A stretch of 64,000 nt of DNA from Paracentrotus lividus (Eukaryota; Echinodermata; Echinoidea; Camarodonta; Echinidae): contig CALNVZ010003434.1 of the NCBI GenBank assembly GCA_940671915.1, positions 24,314,185 to 24,378,184 on the forward strand, in the 5' to 3' direction. Below the pieces are notes generated by a model. It made no database searches, was not told the DNA's origin, and worked only from the letters and a program-made list of their open reading frames with translations. Each line of letters opens with the position of its first letter. The first letter of the stretch is position 1. Made by a program: the position numbers and the translations under genes. Positions 1 through 12,363 of the stretch are shown here, piece by piece.

Positions 1-90
1 TACCAAACCCCTTATCCTAACGCTAACCTTAACCCTAATCTCAGAGAGTAGTTGTCCTGGGGTTGTCCAGGGGTAGAATTGTCCGGAAAC
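1..90. repeat. GGACAA-type short inverted element, partial (copy 1)
   Basis: The left edge reads a run of degenerate CCCTAA-like units (CTAACGCTAACCTTAACCCTAA), followed by GTTGTCCTGGGG and TGTCCAGGGG. The same layout recurs near 27.24, 35.40, 38.32, 39.50 and 52.11 kb: GGACAA...CCCC ends around a telomere-like core. This copy is cut by the window edge. It is recognised only by comparison with the other copies in this window. Confidence 0.5.
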
Positions 91-612
91 AGCTTTATAG
101 CTCATCATCAACAGAATTTCAAGACATGTAGCACCAAACAAATGCTTGAATATCCATATCATTATAGATAATGGGAGTTTACAAACACATGTGGTATAAA
201 ATCTCAAGCCACGATTGGTGCCAGCTACATAAATTGTACATGTACACACAACATGTACAATTTTGTAAATGGCTAAATTACTATGTATTCCCTTTCCCTA
301 ACCCTCTCATTTATCTAAATGTGCATTGGAAAAACCAATGAATACACATACACATAAAATCAGTGTAAATGGAACGTGTCCCTTATTGATTGTAGGGTGC
401 ACGTACGCGGGGCAGCGGAGGAGAGCGCCACCGTTGCAATGGCACGAACGGGTCGGCCATTATCAGTCATGACACTGTGTGACTGCAGGCCTTTAACAGG
501 TCATTGACACACAGGGACGGTCCCTGGGCAGCTAATCAACTTTCCAATGCTAAGCGCTCACTGCATCTATGTGTACATGTACACTACATTGTACATGTAC
601 ATATTCAGTTTT
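91..612. other. No gene seen; ACATGTAC-rich spacer
   Basis: I see no exon or element boundary here. The stretch carries several ACATGTAC/TACATGTA palindromes, for example near 238-257 and 574-601. A more GC-rich patch lies at 395-480 without a convincing ORF. Confidence 0.5.
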
Positions 613-822
613 ATGTACAGCTTAAGAGAAAGAAAGACCAAACTTTTTTTTATAAGGGTTTCAATATGTTAGTAAAATTAAGTGTTTTGAATTTTTTGGA
701 AAGAAACAAGAGAGAACACTTTGGAGTCTTTAAGCAAGAAAGGGCTGCAATGATAAGAGATGTATTAGACCTTATGAAAAAGAGTTTGGTCTAATACAGT
801 AATTTTTGCCCAAGCTGTACAT
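613..822. repeat. Short inverted-repeat element, AGACCAAACT family (copy 1)
   Basis: The ends are inverted copies: TGTACAGCT near 614 and AGCTGTACA near 814. Inside are AGACCAAACT on the left and AGTTTGGTCTAATA on the right, followed by TTTTTGCCCAAGCTG. Related copies lie at 49422-49680 and 51266-51455. The small ORF across this stretch (504-794) is explained by the repeat and is not called as a gene. Confidence 0.6.
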
Positions 823-1340
823 GTTCTACACTTCAAATGGTTAATGTTGGTAAATATTTAGAAAATATTGTATTTGATATGATTGAATTTATGAAAAGTG
901 TTCCACCTCCATACATGTGCGTGGGATGATATTTCATCTTTTTTCAATGAATAGGATATGGTCCTGTTTCATATTAAGCCTTTTGATATATCACTTTGGC
1001 CAGAAATACTGGTTGGGATTGTGATATTATTGCTTATACATGTATATGGGACAAGTACCACATGTGCAGTGAATTATAAAACTACTATGTATATCTGAGG
1101 TTGATATCTCATCATTGAGTATATGTCCGGGTGATAATCAGGTCAAACCAAATCAAATACTGTATATTAAAAAGCCAATATTTTCACAATTTTGGACTAG
1201 TTGGGGAAATTCGCAATTTTGGTGATGACTTTACTATAAATAGCCTTGTGCTGAAGTGAAAATTTTCGCGATGACCGACTCGCGGATTCACGAAAATAAT
1301 GTCACCGCGAAAATAACCACTTACACAGTAATACAAAAAA
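823..1340. other. No gene seen; TTCGCG-rich repeat-like stretch at its right end
   Basis: No coding signal. From about 1160 to 1315 the sequence has repeated inverted motifs such as TTTTCGCG, CGCGGATTCACG and CGCGAAAATAA. This suggests an old inverted-repeat element, but I could not set clear ends. Confidence 0.4.
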
Positions 1341-1517
1341 TAGGGACAGTGATTTTCCGTTAAATGAATGGTCTTATCCATATCTGAAAACCTCCAATTC
1401 CGTTTCAAATTTGATCGAATGGAGAATCTGTTTTGTCGTGAATTTTCACAAGAAAAGTAAAGAACCAAAACAGATTTTCTGTGTTATTTACCAGTAAACG
1501 GAAAATCACTGTCCCTA
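1341..1517. mobile_element. 177-bp MITE-like element with about 21-bp perfect terminal inverted repeats
   Basis: The left end TAGGGACAGTGATTTTCC is matched by the inverted right end GGAAAATCACTGTCCCTA. The terminal repeats are perfect over about 21 bases. The interior has no coding capacity. The outer TA on each side could be a TA target duplication, as in Tc1/mariner-type elements. The superfamily assignment is inference. Confidence 0.7.
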
Positions 1518-2030
1518 CAAAAAGTAATCATGGTATTTTTCTCCAACAGTTTTTAACATGTAATGTACTATAAAAAAATTCTTAACTTCATACTTATACA
1601 TGTAAGTACATGAAGTGCAAAGTATACATGTACATGTAATGATACTCACTCTACACAGTATGCATTATACACAATCAAAGCAGGAAAATAAACTATTTTC
1701 TTCCCCTTGCAGGGACTAAAAACAAGCATTTAATGTACTTTCTAAAGAATGAATTTAATAGTGCAATATTCTTGCTTTCTTTCGAAGGTAAAGCTACATG
1801 TATGTAGGCATATGTGTAGCCCCATACATGCAACTATAAGCAGTTAACTGGGTTAACTTCTTATCATTTTGGCGATTCCAAAACCACACAGCACACAATA
1901 ATGCTTTGACAGTAAATTGCTATCAACCTCTCTGAAACAGTTTTGAACAGTGTCTTGCACATTTTAATCTCATAGCAATAATTTTGCTTCAAAGCTACAG
2001 TAGAGCTACTAGGCATAAGTTTTCATCTGA
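1518..2030. other. No gene or clear repeat seen
   Basis: AT-rich sequence with ACATGTAC motifs near 1600 and 1625-1640. No ORF or splice signals worth calling were seen. Confidence 0.5.
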
Positions 2031-2109
2031 CTGCGTGTGAGTAGACATACGCACATCTAGGGATGCTGTAGATCAGATGATGCCATCTTCCCACCCACGC
2101 ATCTATGCA

Positions 2110-3900
2110 AATCACCTCAGCCTCATACGAGAGGATTGCCTAGATAGTGGAGTAGATTATTGGCACAGCACGAGCATCTCACATGTACATACATTCAGGC
2201 AATATCTCTCAGGAATGGCATTTCTTTACTTTCCATGAGACAGGCTCAAGATTGCTTTGAGACGGGTTTAGGACAAGTTTGAGACTGGAAGGATTGCCTA
2301 GATATTGGAGTAGATTATTGGCACGGCATGAGCCTCTCACATGTACAGGAATGGAACTTCTTTATTGATGGTAGCTCACTTGCCTTGAGAAGAGTTTGAG
2401 AAGGGTTTGAGACTAGTTTGAGACTAGCTGTTGAGTCGTCTCACATGCAAATACATAATAATAATACAGCATTTATAATTCTTCTAGTAAGCTATTCAGG
2501 GAAGATCATTTAGCAACAGAACTCCTTTGCAAAGTACATGTAGCTCACTTGCCATGAGACGTGTTTGAGACTTATTTGAGACTGGGAAGATTGCCTAGAT
2601 ATTGGAGTAGATTATTGGCACTGCATGAGCCTCTCACATTACCAGGAATGGAACTTCTTTATTGATGGCAGCTCACTTGCCTCGAGATGAGTTTGAGAAG
2701 GGTTCGAGACCAGTTTGAGACTAGTCATTGAGTCGTCTCACATGCAAAAACATTCAGGCAAGATCATTTAGGAACAGAACTTCTTTGCAAAGTACATGCA
2801 ACTTTTTTGCCATGAGACAGGTTTGAGACTAATTTGAGATGTATTAGAGACTTGTTTGAGATGGATTTGAGACTACATGTAGTTTGAGACGGGTTACAGA
2901 CTGGGAGGATTGCCTAGACATTTGAGTAGATTATTGGCACGGCATAAGCCTTTCACATGTACATATATTCAGACAACTTCATTCAGCAAAGGACCTTCTT
3001 AACTTCCTCATTGGAGACGGTTTTAAGACTAGTTTGAGACAAGTATGAGACAGATAGAGACAGGTTAGAGACGGGGATGATAACCAAGATAATGCAGTAG
3101 AATATTTGCACTGCACAAGCCTCTCCCATGTACATACATTCAGGCAAGATCATTCAGGAAGGGAACTTCTTTACTCCCTAAAGGTGGTAGCTCATTTGCC
3201 ATGAGATGGGTTTGAGACTAGTTTGAGACTGGGAGGATTGCCTAGATATTGGAGTAGATCATTGGTACAGCACTAGCCTCTCATATGTATACACATTTAC
3301 GAATAGAACTATATTCCCTAATGGTGGTAGCTCACTTGCTAAGAGACAGGTTTGAGACAGGTTTGAGACTAGTTTGAAACGTGTTTGAAACGTGTTTGAG
3401 ACAGGTTAGAGACTGGGAGGATTGCCTAGATATTGGAGTAGATCATTGGTACAGCACTAGCCTCTCATATGTATACACATTTAGGAATGGAACTATATTC
3501 CCTAATGGTGGTAGCTCACTTGCTAAGAGACAGGTTTGAGACAGGTTTGAGACTTGTTTGAGACTAGTTTGAAACATGTTTGAGACAGGTTAGAGACTGG
3601 GAGGATTGCCTAGATATTGGAGTAAATCATTGGTACAGCATGAGCCTCTCACATGTACACACATTCAGGAATGGAACTTTATTCCCTAATGGTGGTAATT
3701 CACTTGCCATGAGACAGGTTTGAGACGGGTTAGAGACTAGGAGGATTGCCAAGATAATGTAGTAGAATATTTGCACTGCACAAACCTCTCCCATGTACAT
3801 ACATTCAGGCAAGATCATTCAGGAAGGGAACTTCTTTACTCCCTAAAGGTGGTAGCTCATTTGCCATGAGATGGGTTAGAGACTAGTTTGAGACTAGGAG
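2110..3900. repeat. Nested satellite array, units of about 140-185 bp or twice that
   Basis: The landmark GAGGATTGCCTAGATATTGG recurs with changes at about 2131, 2291, 2588, 2906, 3075, 3233, 3417, 3601, 3741 and 3898. Spacings are mostly 140-185 bp, with two near 300-320 bp. Each unit also has a conserved AGCCTCTCACATGTAC, an ATTCAGG/GGAACTTCTTTA block and TGGTAGCTCACTTGCCATGAGA. Between units lies an 11-12 bp subrepeat, GTTTGAGACTA or GTTTGAGACAG, in variable copy number. That variation explains the uneven unit length. Confidence 0.9.
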
Positions 3901-4190
3901 AATTGCCTGTCATTAAAGGAGCATTTCTGAGAACTCTTCCCTTCATATTTATTTTTCATCACTCCTCCTTTGCCTGCTTTTTCTACTTCTCATATTTTTT
4001 CTCTCTCTCCTTCTTTATAATCTACCTCTGTTTCATCTTTTTTCTTCTTTCTATTTCATTATTATTTTTGAAACTCTACTGCTTCTTCTCCTTCTCTTTA
4101 TTACTCTCCTTGATTTTGCCAACTTTTAATTTTGTTTTATATATTTTTTTTCATTTCAAGGTACATTTTGATACATGTACTAAGTTGCAT
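3901..4190. other. Pyrimidine-rich stretch, no gene
   Basis: The plus strand is strongly T/C rich (TTTTCTTC-type runs). This opens a hydrophobic-looking reading frame of low-complexity F/L/S residues. I regard that frame as an artefact of composition. Confidence 0.6.
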
Positions 4191-4194
4191 ACAG

Positions 4195-4350
4195 GTGCTC
4201 ACAATGAAAGATTTCTTCTGGGTAGGCTACCCATTTTAACACCTGGGTGAGGTGAAGCATTTTATAGATGAAATGCCTTGCCAAAGGACATAACTGCCGG
4301 TGTCAGGATCGAACCCATGACCTTTGCATCCCCTGCTAGACTACGACACT
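4195..4350 (-). repeat. tRNA-like or SINE-like repeat fragment
   Basis: The block has AAATGCCTTGCCAAAGGACA followed by GGATCGAACCCATGACC and then CTAGACTACGACAC. A GGATCGAACCC block resembles an inverted B box (GGTTCGAACC), and this whole block layout is widespread in animal genomes as a dispersed repeat. It is not a plausible functional tRNA: I see no full cloverleaf or anticodon arm. Strand and class are tentative. Confidence 0.4.
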
Positions 4351-5450
4351 TCTGTGCACCGACATATCAGCAACCAAAGCTGATCATCTACCCCCAGACG
4401 GTGTTTAGGCATCCTGCTGCACTTCAAACAACCGTCTTATTTGCTGACTGGCCCCCTTTAAAAGGCTGGGCAAATAATACCTGTGAATATCGACGCGTTT
4501 GTGAACAACATACCACACGCGCACTATTAAAGAAATACATTGCGCACATACTTGTACATAGTGCAGATATGTAGGGAGAATGAATGGATTGCAAATACAT
4601 GTATATGTACCAACATCCTATAAATTGTGTTTATGAAAGATTATATTTTGTTAAAGATGAGACCCATGTCAAATGAGAATGAGTAAATGTCACTTCCACG
4701 TATTAATGCGGCACATATTGAGAGAGAAGGGGGGCATCGTTGGCATCATCTGTCACAGACAAACACCAATATTTTTGTAGACCAAAAACAACAAGAATTG
4801 TTCTGAATACTCCCAATAAGAGGGCTTGAAAACTCTAACCATGTGAATTATACCAGATTTAGAAAATATTATAAGATAAAATTCATGAACGATTTTCAGG
4901 TCAAGTTTGGTGGATATGTGCTAAGTCATTTTCGGAATTCATTGATCTGCTTTGAAGGAAAAAATTAAATTGGAAAAAAAAATATTCGTTGGGGTTAAGG
5001 AATTCAGTTCAATACATGTATGTAAGAGGTTTGATTATTGTTGTTCTGCAATTTGGGGCATCCTTCTTGGTTTTTAAATACAAAATTTCAAGTCACTTTG
5101 TTTAAAGATACTGAAAAAATTGTGTGACATGCATCTCATGTACATGTACCTGTATGTACAAAAATGTATAGCGAAGAGGCCATTAACAAGTATAGCACTT
5201 GGAATCTTTAAATAAAGATTTCTGATATAATAAGGTAATTTTGCTGGACACAGCTATTTGTATTATTTTGTATTTACCCTAGTCAAGAGATTCTTGATAT
5301 AGTAAGGCAATTTCCATGGTGCCAAGGACCTTATTATACAAGTTGCGACTCTAAAAATTAAATACTTTTTTCATACCGTATTAAAAAATAAACAAGTTAC
5401 ATCCCTTTTGAATAAACAAAATGTGCAACTACAAATTTTTAAAAGCAAAA
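4351..5450. other. No gene seen
   Basis: AT-rich spacer. No clear ORF, exon or terminal repeats. Scattered ACATGTAC motifs near 4600 and 5140. Confidence 0.5.
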
Positions 5451-5985
5451 TACAGTGCGTCCCTGATAAAAGTAAACCCAACTTTGAGAGCCTCGTATTA
5501 AACTTGCATTACTTATTATTAAAAAAAAGTGTAAATATTTTTTATATCATATCAAAGAGTAACTCATATTCTATCCAGTGACACCAAAATCATACCTGTA
5601 CTGTCAAGGATGACTGACCACTCAACTTCTTAAAAAATTTGGTCAAAAACAAAATGTTCCAAGTTTTATCAGAAGCAATCCTGGCTTTCTGATCATTCAT
5701 TCTTTGTGTGAGGTCAGCCTGTCTAAAGTCCATTCATGAGGGACAATTGATTTTCTTGGTCTATTGAAATGCAAGGGCTGTTTCTCCTCAAACATGGAAC
5801 ATTTGAATTTTGACGCTTGCCCAAGTGCTCAGCCATCCATCACAACACAGGTATATTGTTTGGTATCATTAAATAGAAAATTAGTTACTCTTTATTATGA
5901 AATGAATATGAAATTTACATAAGCTATAAAATTTTAATATGAGGCTTTCAAAGTTGGGTTTACTTTTTTTCTGGGACGCACTGTA
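5451..5985. mobile_element. Mariner/Tc1-type nonautonomous element, about 535 bp, TA-flanked
   Basis: The left end TACAGTGCGTCCCTGATAAA is mirrored by the right end GGGACGCACTGTA. The inverted match continues inward through AGTAAACCCAACTTTGA and TCAAAGTTGGGTTTACTT. It is bounded by TA on each side. CAGTGCGTCCC-like ends with a TA target are typical of mariner-related MITEs. No transposase ORF remains. Confidence 0.8.
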
Positions 5986-7260
5986 TAATGATGTTTTTCA
6001 TCAAATAGAAACTCAAATAAATGAACTATTCTATTCCTGGATGTATGCATGCAGTCTACAGATCAATAAAGATACCATATTTAGCTTTCAATAACTTGTG
6101 CTAATTAGACTGAGTGAAGGCCAAGATATAGGATGACCTTTTTGTCAACAATAATTACTGGCTACATCTACATGTATAGTATTAAAGGAGGACCATCCCA
6201 GGCAGTGGGTGAGCATGTATGGATGGGCTCTAATAAGCCATGTATTGGAGAGTAACTGTCTTGATAAATATGTTTTGATAAGAATGATCATACATGTATA
6301 CAGTATCTTATAATTCAGTAAGTGAAAAAATTGAAAAAAATATTTGAGATTTATAACAGGAATGACGGGAAAGGCATCAATTTTACTTCCTACTTTGCAG
6401 CATTCATGCACGTACATGTAAAGTATTTGTAGTATGAAAACTGTCAAAAGTACTGTACAGTTTAAGTTGTTTATTTTGAGTTCATTTCCACAAATTTCAT
6501 GAATCGGTCCTTGCAAAAATTTCCACTTCAATTCATGGCTATACTTTTTTTTACAAATGAAAACATCGCAAAATAAAAAAATAAAAAAAATTTCCATTTG
6601 GTTCAAAACCACAAAAATATCTGTACACAAAAATATTGACTTGCATAAATGTAAATACAGAATTTTCTAACCATTTAAGATAGCACATAAAATAAAAATG
6701 TTACATTCTGGGTGAAGAAACAGGACATTTTTAGTAGTTCAGGAATGGGTGATGCTATTCAATATGTGGCAAGTAATACTGCCTTTAAGACACAAATAAT
6801 TACTTGCGTCTATTAGAATGGCTTGACAAGTCAATAGCAGACGGGGCTGGTATGCATCGATGGTTTAATTACGTTAATTGGGCACATAAAACCTACCAAT
6901 AATGGTTACAATGGAACCCATGGAGACATTCTTATGCGCAAGTCTGCTTTCTTTTGTTTTCTTCTGAAGGCAATTGTCAATAATTAGTAGTCTTCATTCC
7001 CATCATTGTTCTGCAATCTTTCTCATTATATTTACGTATCTACGTATACTCCCCCCCCCCTATCTCTCTCACTCTCTCTCTCTCTTCCTCCCAGTCTGTC
7101 TTGATAATTTCTGCTACCCTCTGTCTCCCCATCTATCTGTCCAATGTACTGTGCATGTACGTCTTTCTCTCCATTTCCCCCCTAGATTTCTCTCTTCAAC
7201 CTTTTCTATCCTTGCCTTTTTATCTAGAGCTCTTTGATTGTCTTCATCTATAACTACATA
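5986..7260. other. No gene seen; pyrimidine-rich segment at about 7040-7220
   Basis: Mostly AT-rich spacer. From 7050 there is a C-run and then CT-rich low-complexity sequence, which produces a spurious small ORF. No splice-supported exon. Confidence 0.5.
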
Positions 7261-7734
7261 TACAGTCTGTGTAAAAAAAAATGGTACAGTCGGGGAAAAA
7301 ATAATTTAGGTGTGAAATATTTTCAAATAATGTGTGTATGTGGTACCAAATAAAAGCCAAAAGATTTTTCTTGTTAATGCGCTTTGTTCTGTACAATTTT
7401 CTTTCGTAAAACAAAATTTATGCTAAATTTTGTGCGACGAGGAACAAATAAAAATTGCGCACTTCTATTGTTCTGGAGGCGCTGAATTCATGGCCCTTTT
7501 ACGAACCCTACACAAAGGCATGGGACGGCGTGCGAAAAATGGGATTTTTCTTGATTGTAGAAAACTAGCCATATCTCAAAAACTACAGCACTATAAAATG
7601 TGATGAAAAAAATTGCAGAAGAAAGTCTGATTTTCCTGTTTTATGAAAATACCAAACAATACCAGGTTGTGATTAATCTTTATACTATAAAAAAATGTTT
7701 TCCACTTGTACCATTTTATTTGACACAGACTGTA
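7261..7734. mobile_element. Mariner/Tc1-type nonautonomous element, about 474 bp, TA-flanked
   Basis: The left end TACAGTCTGTGTAAAAAA and inner ATGGTAC are mirrored by the inner GTACCATTTTATTTGACA and the terminal CACAGACTGTA. Outer TA dinucleotides fit a TA target. The interior includes TTCATGG and AAAACTACAGCACTATAA but no transposase frame. Same general type as 5451-5985 and 29139-29913, but not the same family. Confidence 0.75.
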
Positions 7735-8580
7735 TGTGCATGTACCTCTATCTCTTTCTCTTTCTCAAACAAACATAACCCAATTTTTTGTTGCCTCTCA
7801 TCTCATGTACTTTAATAAAGGGGAAGTGCAGACCCAAGATTTAAATTGCTTTTATCAAAAGCAGATGAATTATAGAAACAGATAAAAAAAAGTTTTAAGA
7901 AAATGAATATAATAATAAGAACGTTATGAATATCTTTATGCTGCAAAAAAAAGTTGATCGCTATACCCAGTTGGAAACACAGTCACAAATATGTGGTGTC
8001 ATAGGGGCAGTACATTGTACTTCCCATGTGTGTTTTACAGTATATTGTTTTATCATAAATGTTCACTTTATATGTTAAGAAACAAGTTTGACTGATGGAA
8101 ATATGTTAATGCACATATAGAAAAATCAGCATTCTCTCTATAAATTGTATACAGAGTACATACATGTATGTACAAAAACAAAGATTTCAGGTAGATTTTC
8201 AGCATGAACGAAAACATTTGTTAATGTTAAAATTTAAGCAAATTATCACTATTCTTTTGATGTCATTACAATTTCCTTTCATGAAAATGCAAAGACGCAA
8301 ACACATGAGGAAAACAGTATTGTAACAAATTAAGTAAAACTTTGTTTGTTGACCCCCAGACACCCTAACCCTTACTCTTACCCCCAATCCTACCTTTAAC
8401 TCAAACACTAACCACTGTCATCAGGTCAACCAATGGATTTAAAACCTACAATTCATGTTGAAACATGACATTCATGTAAACATCAACATACATGTACATA
8501 TGTGTAATGACCGTCATAAACAAGCTTACCATTCAAAGCACTGTGTTACACAGTCACAGTGCAGAGTCCAGCATCACCAC
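7735..8580. other. No gene seen; CCCTAAC-like patch at 8353-8415
   Basis: The only visible feature is a patch of degenerate CCCTAAC/CCCTTAC units at about 8353-8415. It resembles the cores of the GGACAA elements but lacks their ends. Confidence 0.45.
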
Positions 8581-8833
8581 TAATTATTCAATGATTCCAA
8601 CACGACGAACTTTAAAGCACCACTACAAGAAAGCAGGAAAGCAATAAGAACTTAATATCTCCATTAGAGTACAAACAGACCTCCTTCTTAAGTCTGTGAT
8701 GATTTCACAAATCCTAAGAAGAGGATCGCCGACGAAACGACCCCAGACGGCTTCGTTAGACTCAAACCATCAACGCGATACCTCCATCAACAACTGGGCA
8801 TATGGCACGAGGTGCTCGCAAATTTCTGCTTAC

Positions 8834-8950
8834 CACGAACGAACGAACACCGGTGGGAGACGATGACGAGAAGGATCAAGAAAGGAGAAGGAAAAAACAG
8901 AGAGTGCCCGAGAATCTAGGAGACGGTCCTCGTGCACACACATAGATGCA
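8834..8950 (-). other. Possible 5' noncoding first exon on the minus strand
   Basis: Read on the minus strand, a GC-richer block ends in TTCGTTCGTG followed by a consensus donor GTAAGC at 8833. It is preceded by CTTCTCCTTTCTTGATCCTTC-like pyrimidine-rich leader sequence. The block has no long ORF, so it would be a 5' UTR exon. No further exons were found to its left. The donor could be chance. Confidence 0.2.
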
Positions 8951-9874
8951 CACACAATACCAATCAAGATGTATGCATTGTAGATGTGCACTGCATTGGA
9001 TGCATGCATGGTGTGTGGTGGCGTGCATGTGAAGGGAGAGAAACAAGTTGATTTCTGTTCATGTGTTCAGAGCAAACTGTGTGTGATTTTGTTTTTATGT
9101 GGGTGAGCGAGTGAGTGTGTGAGGGGGAATCGTGGAGCACTGGCTGGTTATAATGCATTGTATTCAGTGGTTAGGTCAGCGAGTAGTGTATTATTGTATG
9201 GAGAGTGTGTTAATATCTACTGATGATGATGATGGTAGTGGCTCGGTGGTGTGCATGTAATGCAGGTCATTGCGCTTAAAACCGGAGAGATAACGCAGCA
9301 AGATATATCACACATGCACTCAGGTCTGGGAAGATGCTTAGTTTATATGTTTGTGTGGTGGTAAAACAGCAATATTTGTTTGTCTTTCTCCATGTCTGTT
9401 TGTCTGTTTGATAAATTGAAACCTATCACTTACAAGTTGGATTTGAATGAACCATGATGAATAGCTTCTGGACAACTACTGTATATCACTTACAAAATCC
9501 ATACCCCTCCCTTTGAATAAAAAGAATTGATTAACCAAATGTTGTGATCAAGACATTTGAACACAATTTCCATTCATACAGATTTAAAATTATTACAATT
9601 TACCTTGCTGTTTCTCATTTCATATGGAAGTTTTAAATTAGAAATTAAAAGTTGACAAGTTTTTGAACCCATACTGTAGTCCAAACAGAACACAAACTTA
9701 TTTGTTGTCCTGTTCTTTTTAATCAATAAAAAAGATTATACCCAATGAAACAGTATTTTCTCTGAAACAAGAGAACGGGAAGACAGACTATGACTGCAGT
9801 ATAGACTAGACGGTTGGCTAATTAACTCCTGGTATCAGGGCTAATTATCTTGAGGTCTAGAGGAACATGAGGCA
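8951..9874. other. No gene seen; TG/CA-rich at about 8990-9150
   Basis: Purine and TG-rich low-complexity sequence, then ordinary AT-rich spacer. A short GATGATGATG run lies at 9222. Confidence 0.5.
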
Positions 9875-10318
9875 TTAGGCGGTGCTGCACTAGCTCGAGC
9901 TATTTCAAATACCACGATACTTGTGATCCGATAAATTAGCTCTATCAGACCAGATCCGACTTTGTGGTCAAATAGCGCGCTAATTTGGAGGAAATCCAAA
10001 CCCAAGTCATCTTAGGTTGTTTTTTTTAAACTCGAGCTGGTTTGCGGTTTTGGCATGAAATAGCGCGCTATTTTGCGGGGTGTTGCACAAGCTCGAGCTA
10101 AATTCAAAATCGTGCACCTGTGCGTGTATACGCTAGCGGTAGTTACCAGTTGCGCAAAACACATCGGGCTTGTTTGTTCAAGGTCACGTCAGGTCGTTAA
10201 TGCAAAATATTAAAATAGCTTGAGCTAGTGCAGGACCGGTTTCTTTTTTTTGTTTTTTATCCCGATCCACTAATTAGCGCGCTATTTTTTTTGCTCGAGC
10301 TAGTACAGCAGCGCCTAA
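9875..10318. mobile_element. Terminal-inverted-repeat element, GCTCGAGCT family (copy 1)
   Basis: The ends are TTAGGCGGTGCTGCACTAGC and the inverse GTACAGCAGCGCCTAA. The palindrome GCTCGAGC lies just inside both ends. Inside are further inverted motifs: AGCGCGCTA, CTCGAGCTGG and ACCTGACGTG-like half sites. A related copy lies at 22824-23202 with the same landmarks, including CAGGTCGTTAATGC and GATTTCCTCCAAATTAGC. There is no coding capacity. The superfamily was not determined. Confidence 0.8.
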
Positions 10319-11392
10319 GAGGATGGATGAAATTAAGTGAAGGATCATAATGGATGATTTATCTTTTGACAAGATGCACCATCTTGTTTTCGTTGTGAGT
10401 TGGACAGGTCCACAGATGCCAAGTTTAAAAAAAAATTGAGCGTGATCATTTGCATCGTGTTTGGAAGCAGTGCGCATGACGCGTGAACATATATGGCAAC
10501 ATGCGCCGCATGCGTGTTACCATATGTGCACGTGCGCAGTAGTAATTTGTGCACAGAGGAGGCGTGCTACACATGTAGCACATAGTAAGCTATCTTGCAT
10601 ATAACAATCGCTGCAAGCAAACATCGCACTTGCAGGGATTGATGCGCCACAAGACGGCCAATTTTCAGGGTTTTGAGTCCCCAAACTAGTAAAAAATCTA
10701 TAATAATGCTGTACTTTTCTTTTTTGCGTGAGAAAATGGGTGTTCTGTGTGAGATCATGAGACGGACCCTAAATGCGTGAGTCTCGTGCAGAATGCGTAA
10801 GACTTGGTAGCTCTGCAGGTCTGTCCTTAACAGTTCATTATGGCATTTGTAAGTTGGCGGGTCAGGAATGAGAATACGATAACATGAATCTACAGTACAA
10901 TGTAGATCTATGTAAAAACAGTTCATTTCATATCAAATTCAATTTCAATTTCAATTCATTCATTTTCCATTCTAAACTACATATTTATACATGCACAATT
11001 TACTGATTATAGGACATAAGAATATATGGAGAGATATCATAGTATGTGGCAAATGCTTATAAACAGGATCCCATAATGTTCACATTATTCTTAAACAGAT
11101 ATTTTTTAAGAGCATGTAAATGTACATGTAATATTAGCGGTATAATGCAAAACTACATCCATTTTATAACTGATGAGAAAATCAATGTACAATGTACATG
11201 CAGTTCGTGTTTACAACATCTTCATTTTCATCATCACCATCCTACTTACAATGTAGTTTACATGTATCATTATCCTGTTTTTTTTTCTTTCAATGATCTA
11301 TTTATTCTCTTGAAATCTTTTCACGAGCAAGAGTGATGGTCCTTCTATGACAAATAATATGTATTGTTTTGACAAAGAGTTAACATATATGT
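10319..11392. other. No gene seen; LINE-tail-like (AATTTC)n at about 10930-10965
   Basis: A stretch of CAATTTCAATTTCAATTC with CATTCATTTTCC resembles the 3' tail of LINE copies on the minus strand, like the clearer tails at 21986 and 32842. No coding remnant was recognised next to it. The rest is spacer. Confidence 0.4.
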
Positions 11393-12069
11393 AAAGGCCT
11401 GTCACATCAGCCTTGTGTATGAGTTACGGGCGAGTTGCGAGCAGTGATATGTCAGCACGCATCAAGATTTCTGCGTTCAACAAGGATTTTCACAAGTTTT
11501 GCATGTGTCTGACCTGCTGCAAGAGTGCAACCTACGGTCTACTTGCATGTATTGCGTGTGACCTGCAAGTCAGGGGCGTGCAAGCGTCGAAACTGATCCG
11601 TGTTAGTTACGGGTGTCATACATTACGTGCGCTGTGGGGTATCTGCGGCCTAACTGCGGGTTACCTGCGTGTAAGTTGCTTGCAATGTGCGAGCTTGGAG
11701 TAAACCATCAATTTTGAAATAATTCCCTGGAATAACCCTGCCCCGTGAGACGTCATACATGTATATGTTTGGCCTCATAGATCCACCAGCAATCTGCGTA
11801 CTTCGGCCGGGTTAATAGCGCGTGACTTGCGGCCGATGCGAGTCTCCTACTAGTGTTACATGTGTACCACTGGGGGCAATCACCCGCGAATCACCCGGAA
11901 CAAGTTTTGAGAATGTTTAAAACTTTTCTGCGGGCAAATCAGACTTGCGTGCGTACCTGCAGGCAAATACGTGCAAGATTCGTGCGAGATACTGTCAACG
12001 CGGGCGACCTGCTGGTAGCAAAAACTGTTACCAGCAAGTCACACGCAAGGCTCATGTGACAGGGCCTTA
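11393..12069. mobile_element. Terminal-inverted-repeat element, about 677 bp, GC-richer interior
   Basis: The left end AAGGCCTGTCACATCAGCC is mirrored by the right end CATGTGACAGGGCCTT, with inner partners CCTTGTGTATGAG and CACGCAAGGCTCATG. The interior is notably GC-richer than its flanks and has many TTGCGTG/CTTGCAGG motifs in both orientations. Two ORFs of 68-96 codons in the interior show no family resemblance. I treat them as noise. Confidence 0.75.
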
Positions 12070-12363
12070 AGTTTACAATTATCATCTTGTATTCATTGAA
12101 AATGACTGATTGTACCTGTAAAAGAATTGTTTAGGTCATGATTCATTGTCAGTAAATTCATTATTTTATTTGATCTTACTTTGTCATCAAATGAAGATGA
12201 TAAGACAGAAGAAATATCAAATCAAATCAAAATTTAAAATAAATATTACCTATTTAACCTTTCATATTAATCGTTAGTATAAGAAACTATGTTGTTTTTT
12301 TACAATTAACAAAGTAGTTACTCACCATATCAGTTTTATTCACTTTATCCTGTGCTACCCACC

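Noticed and set aside
2110-3900. A CRISPR-like array
   Set aside because: Units have no constant repeat with unique spacers and the window is clearly eukaryotic. It is a nested satellite.
4195-4350. A tRNA gene
   Set aside because: Only a B-box-like GATCGAACCC block is present. No A box, anticodon arm or acceptor stem could be built.
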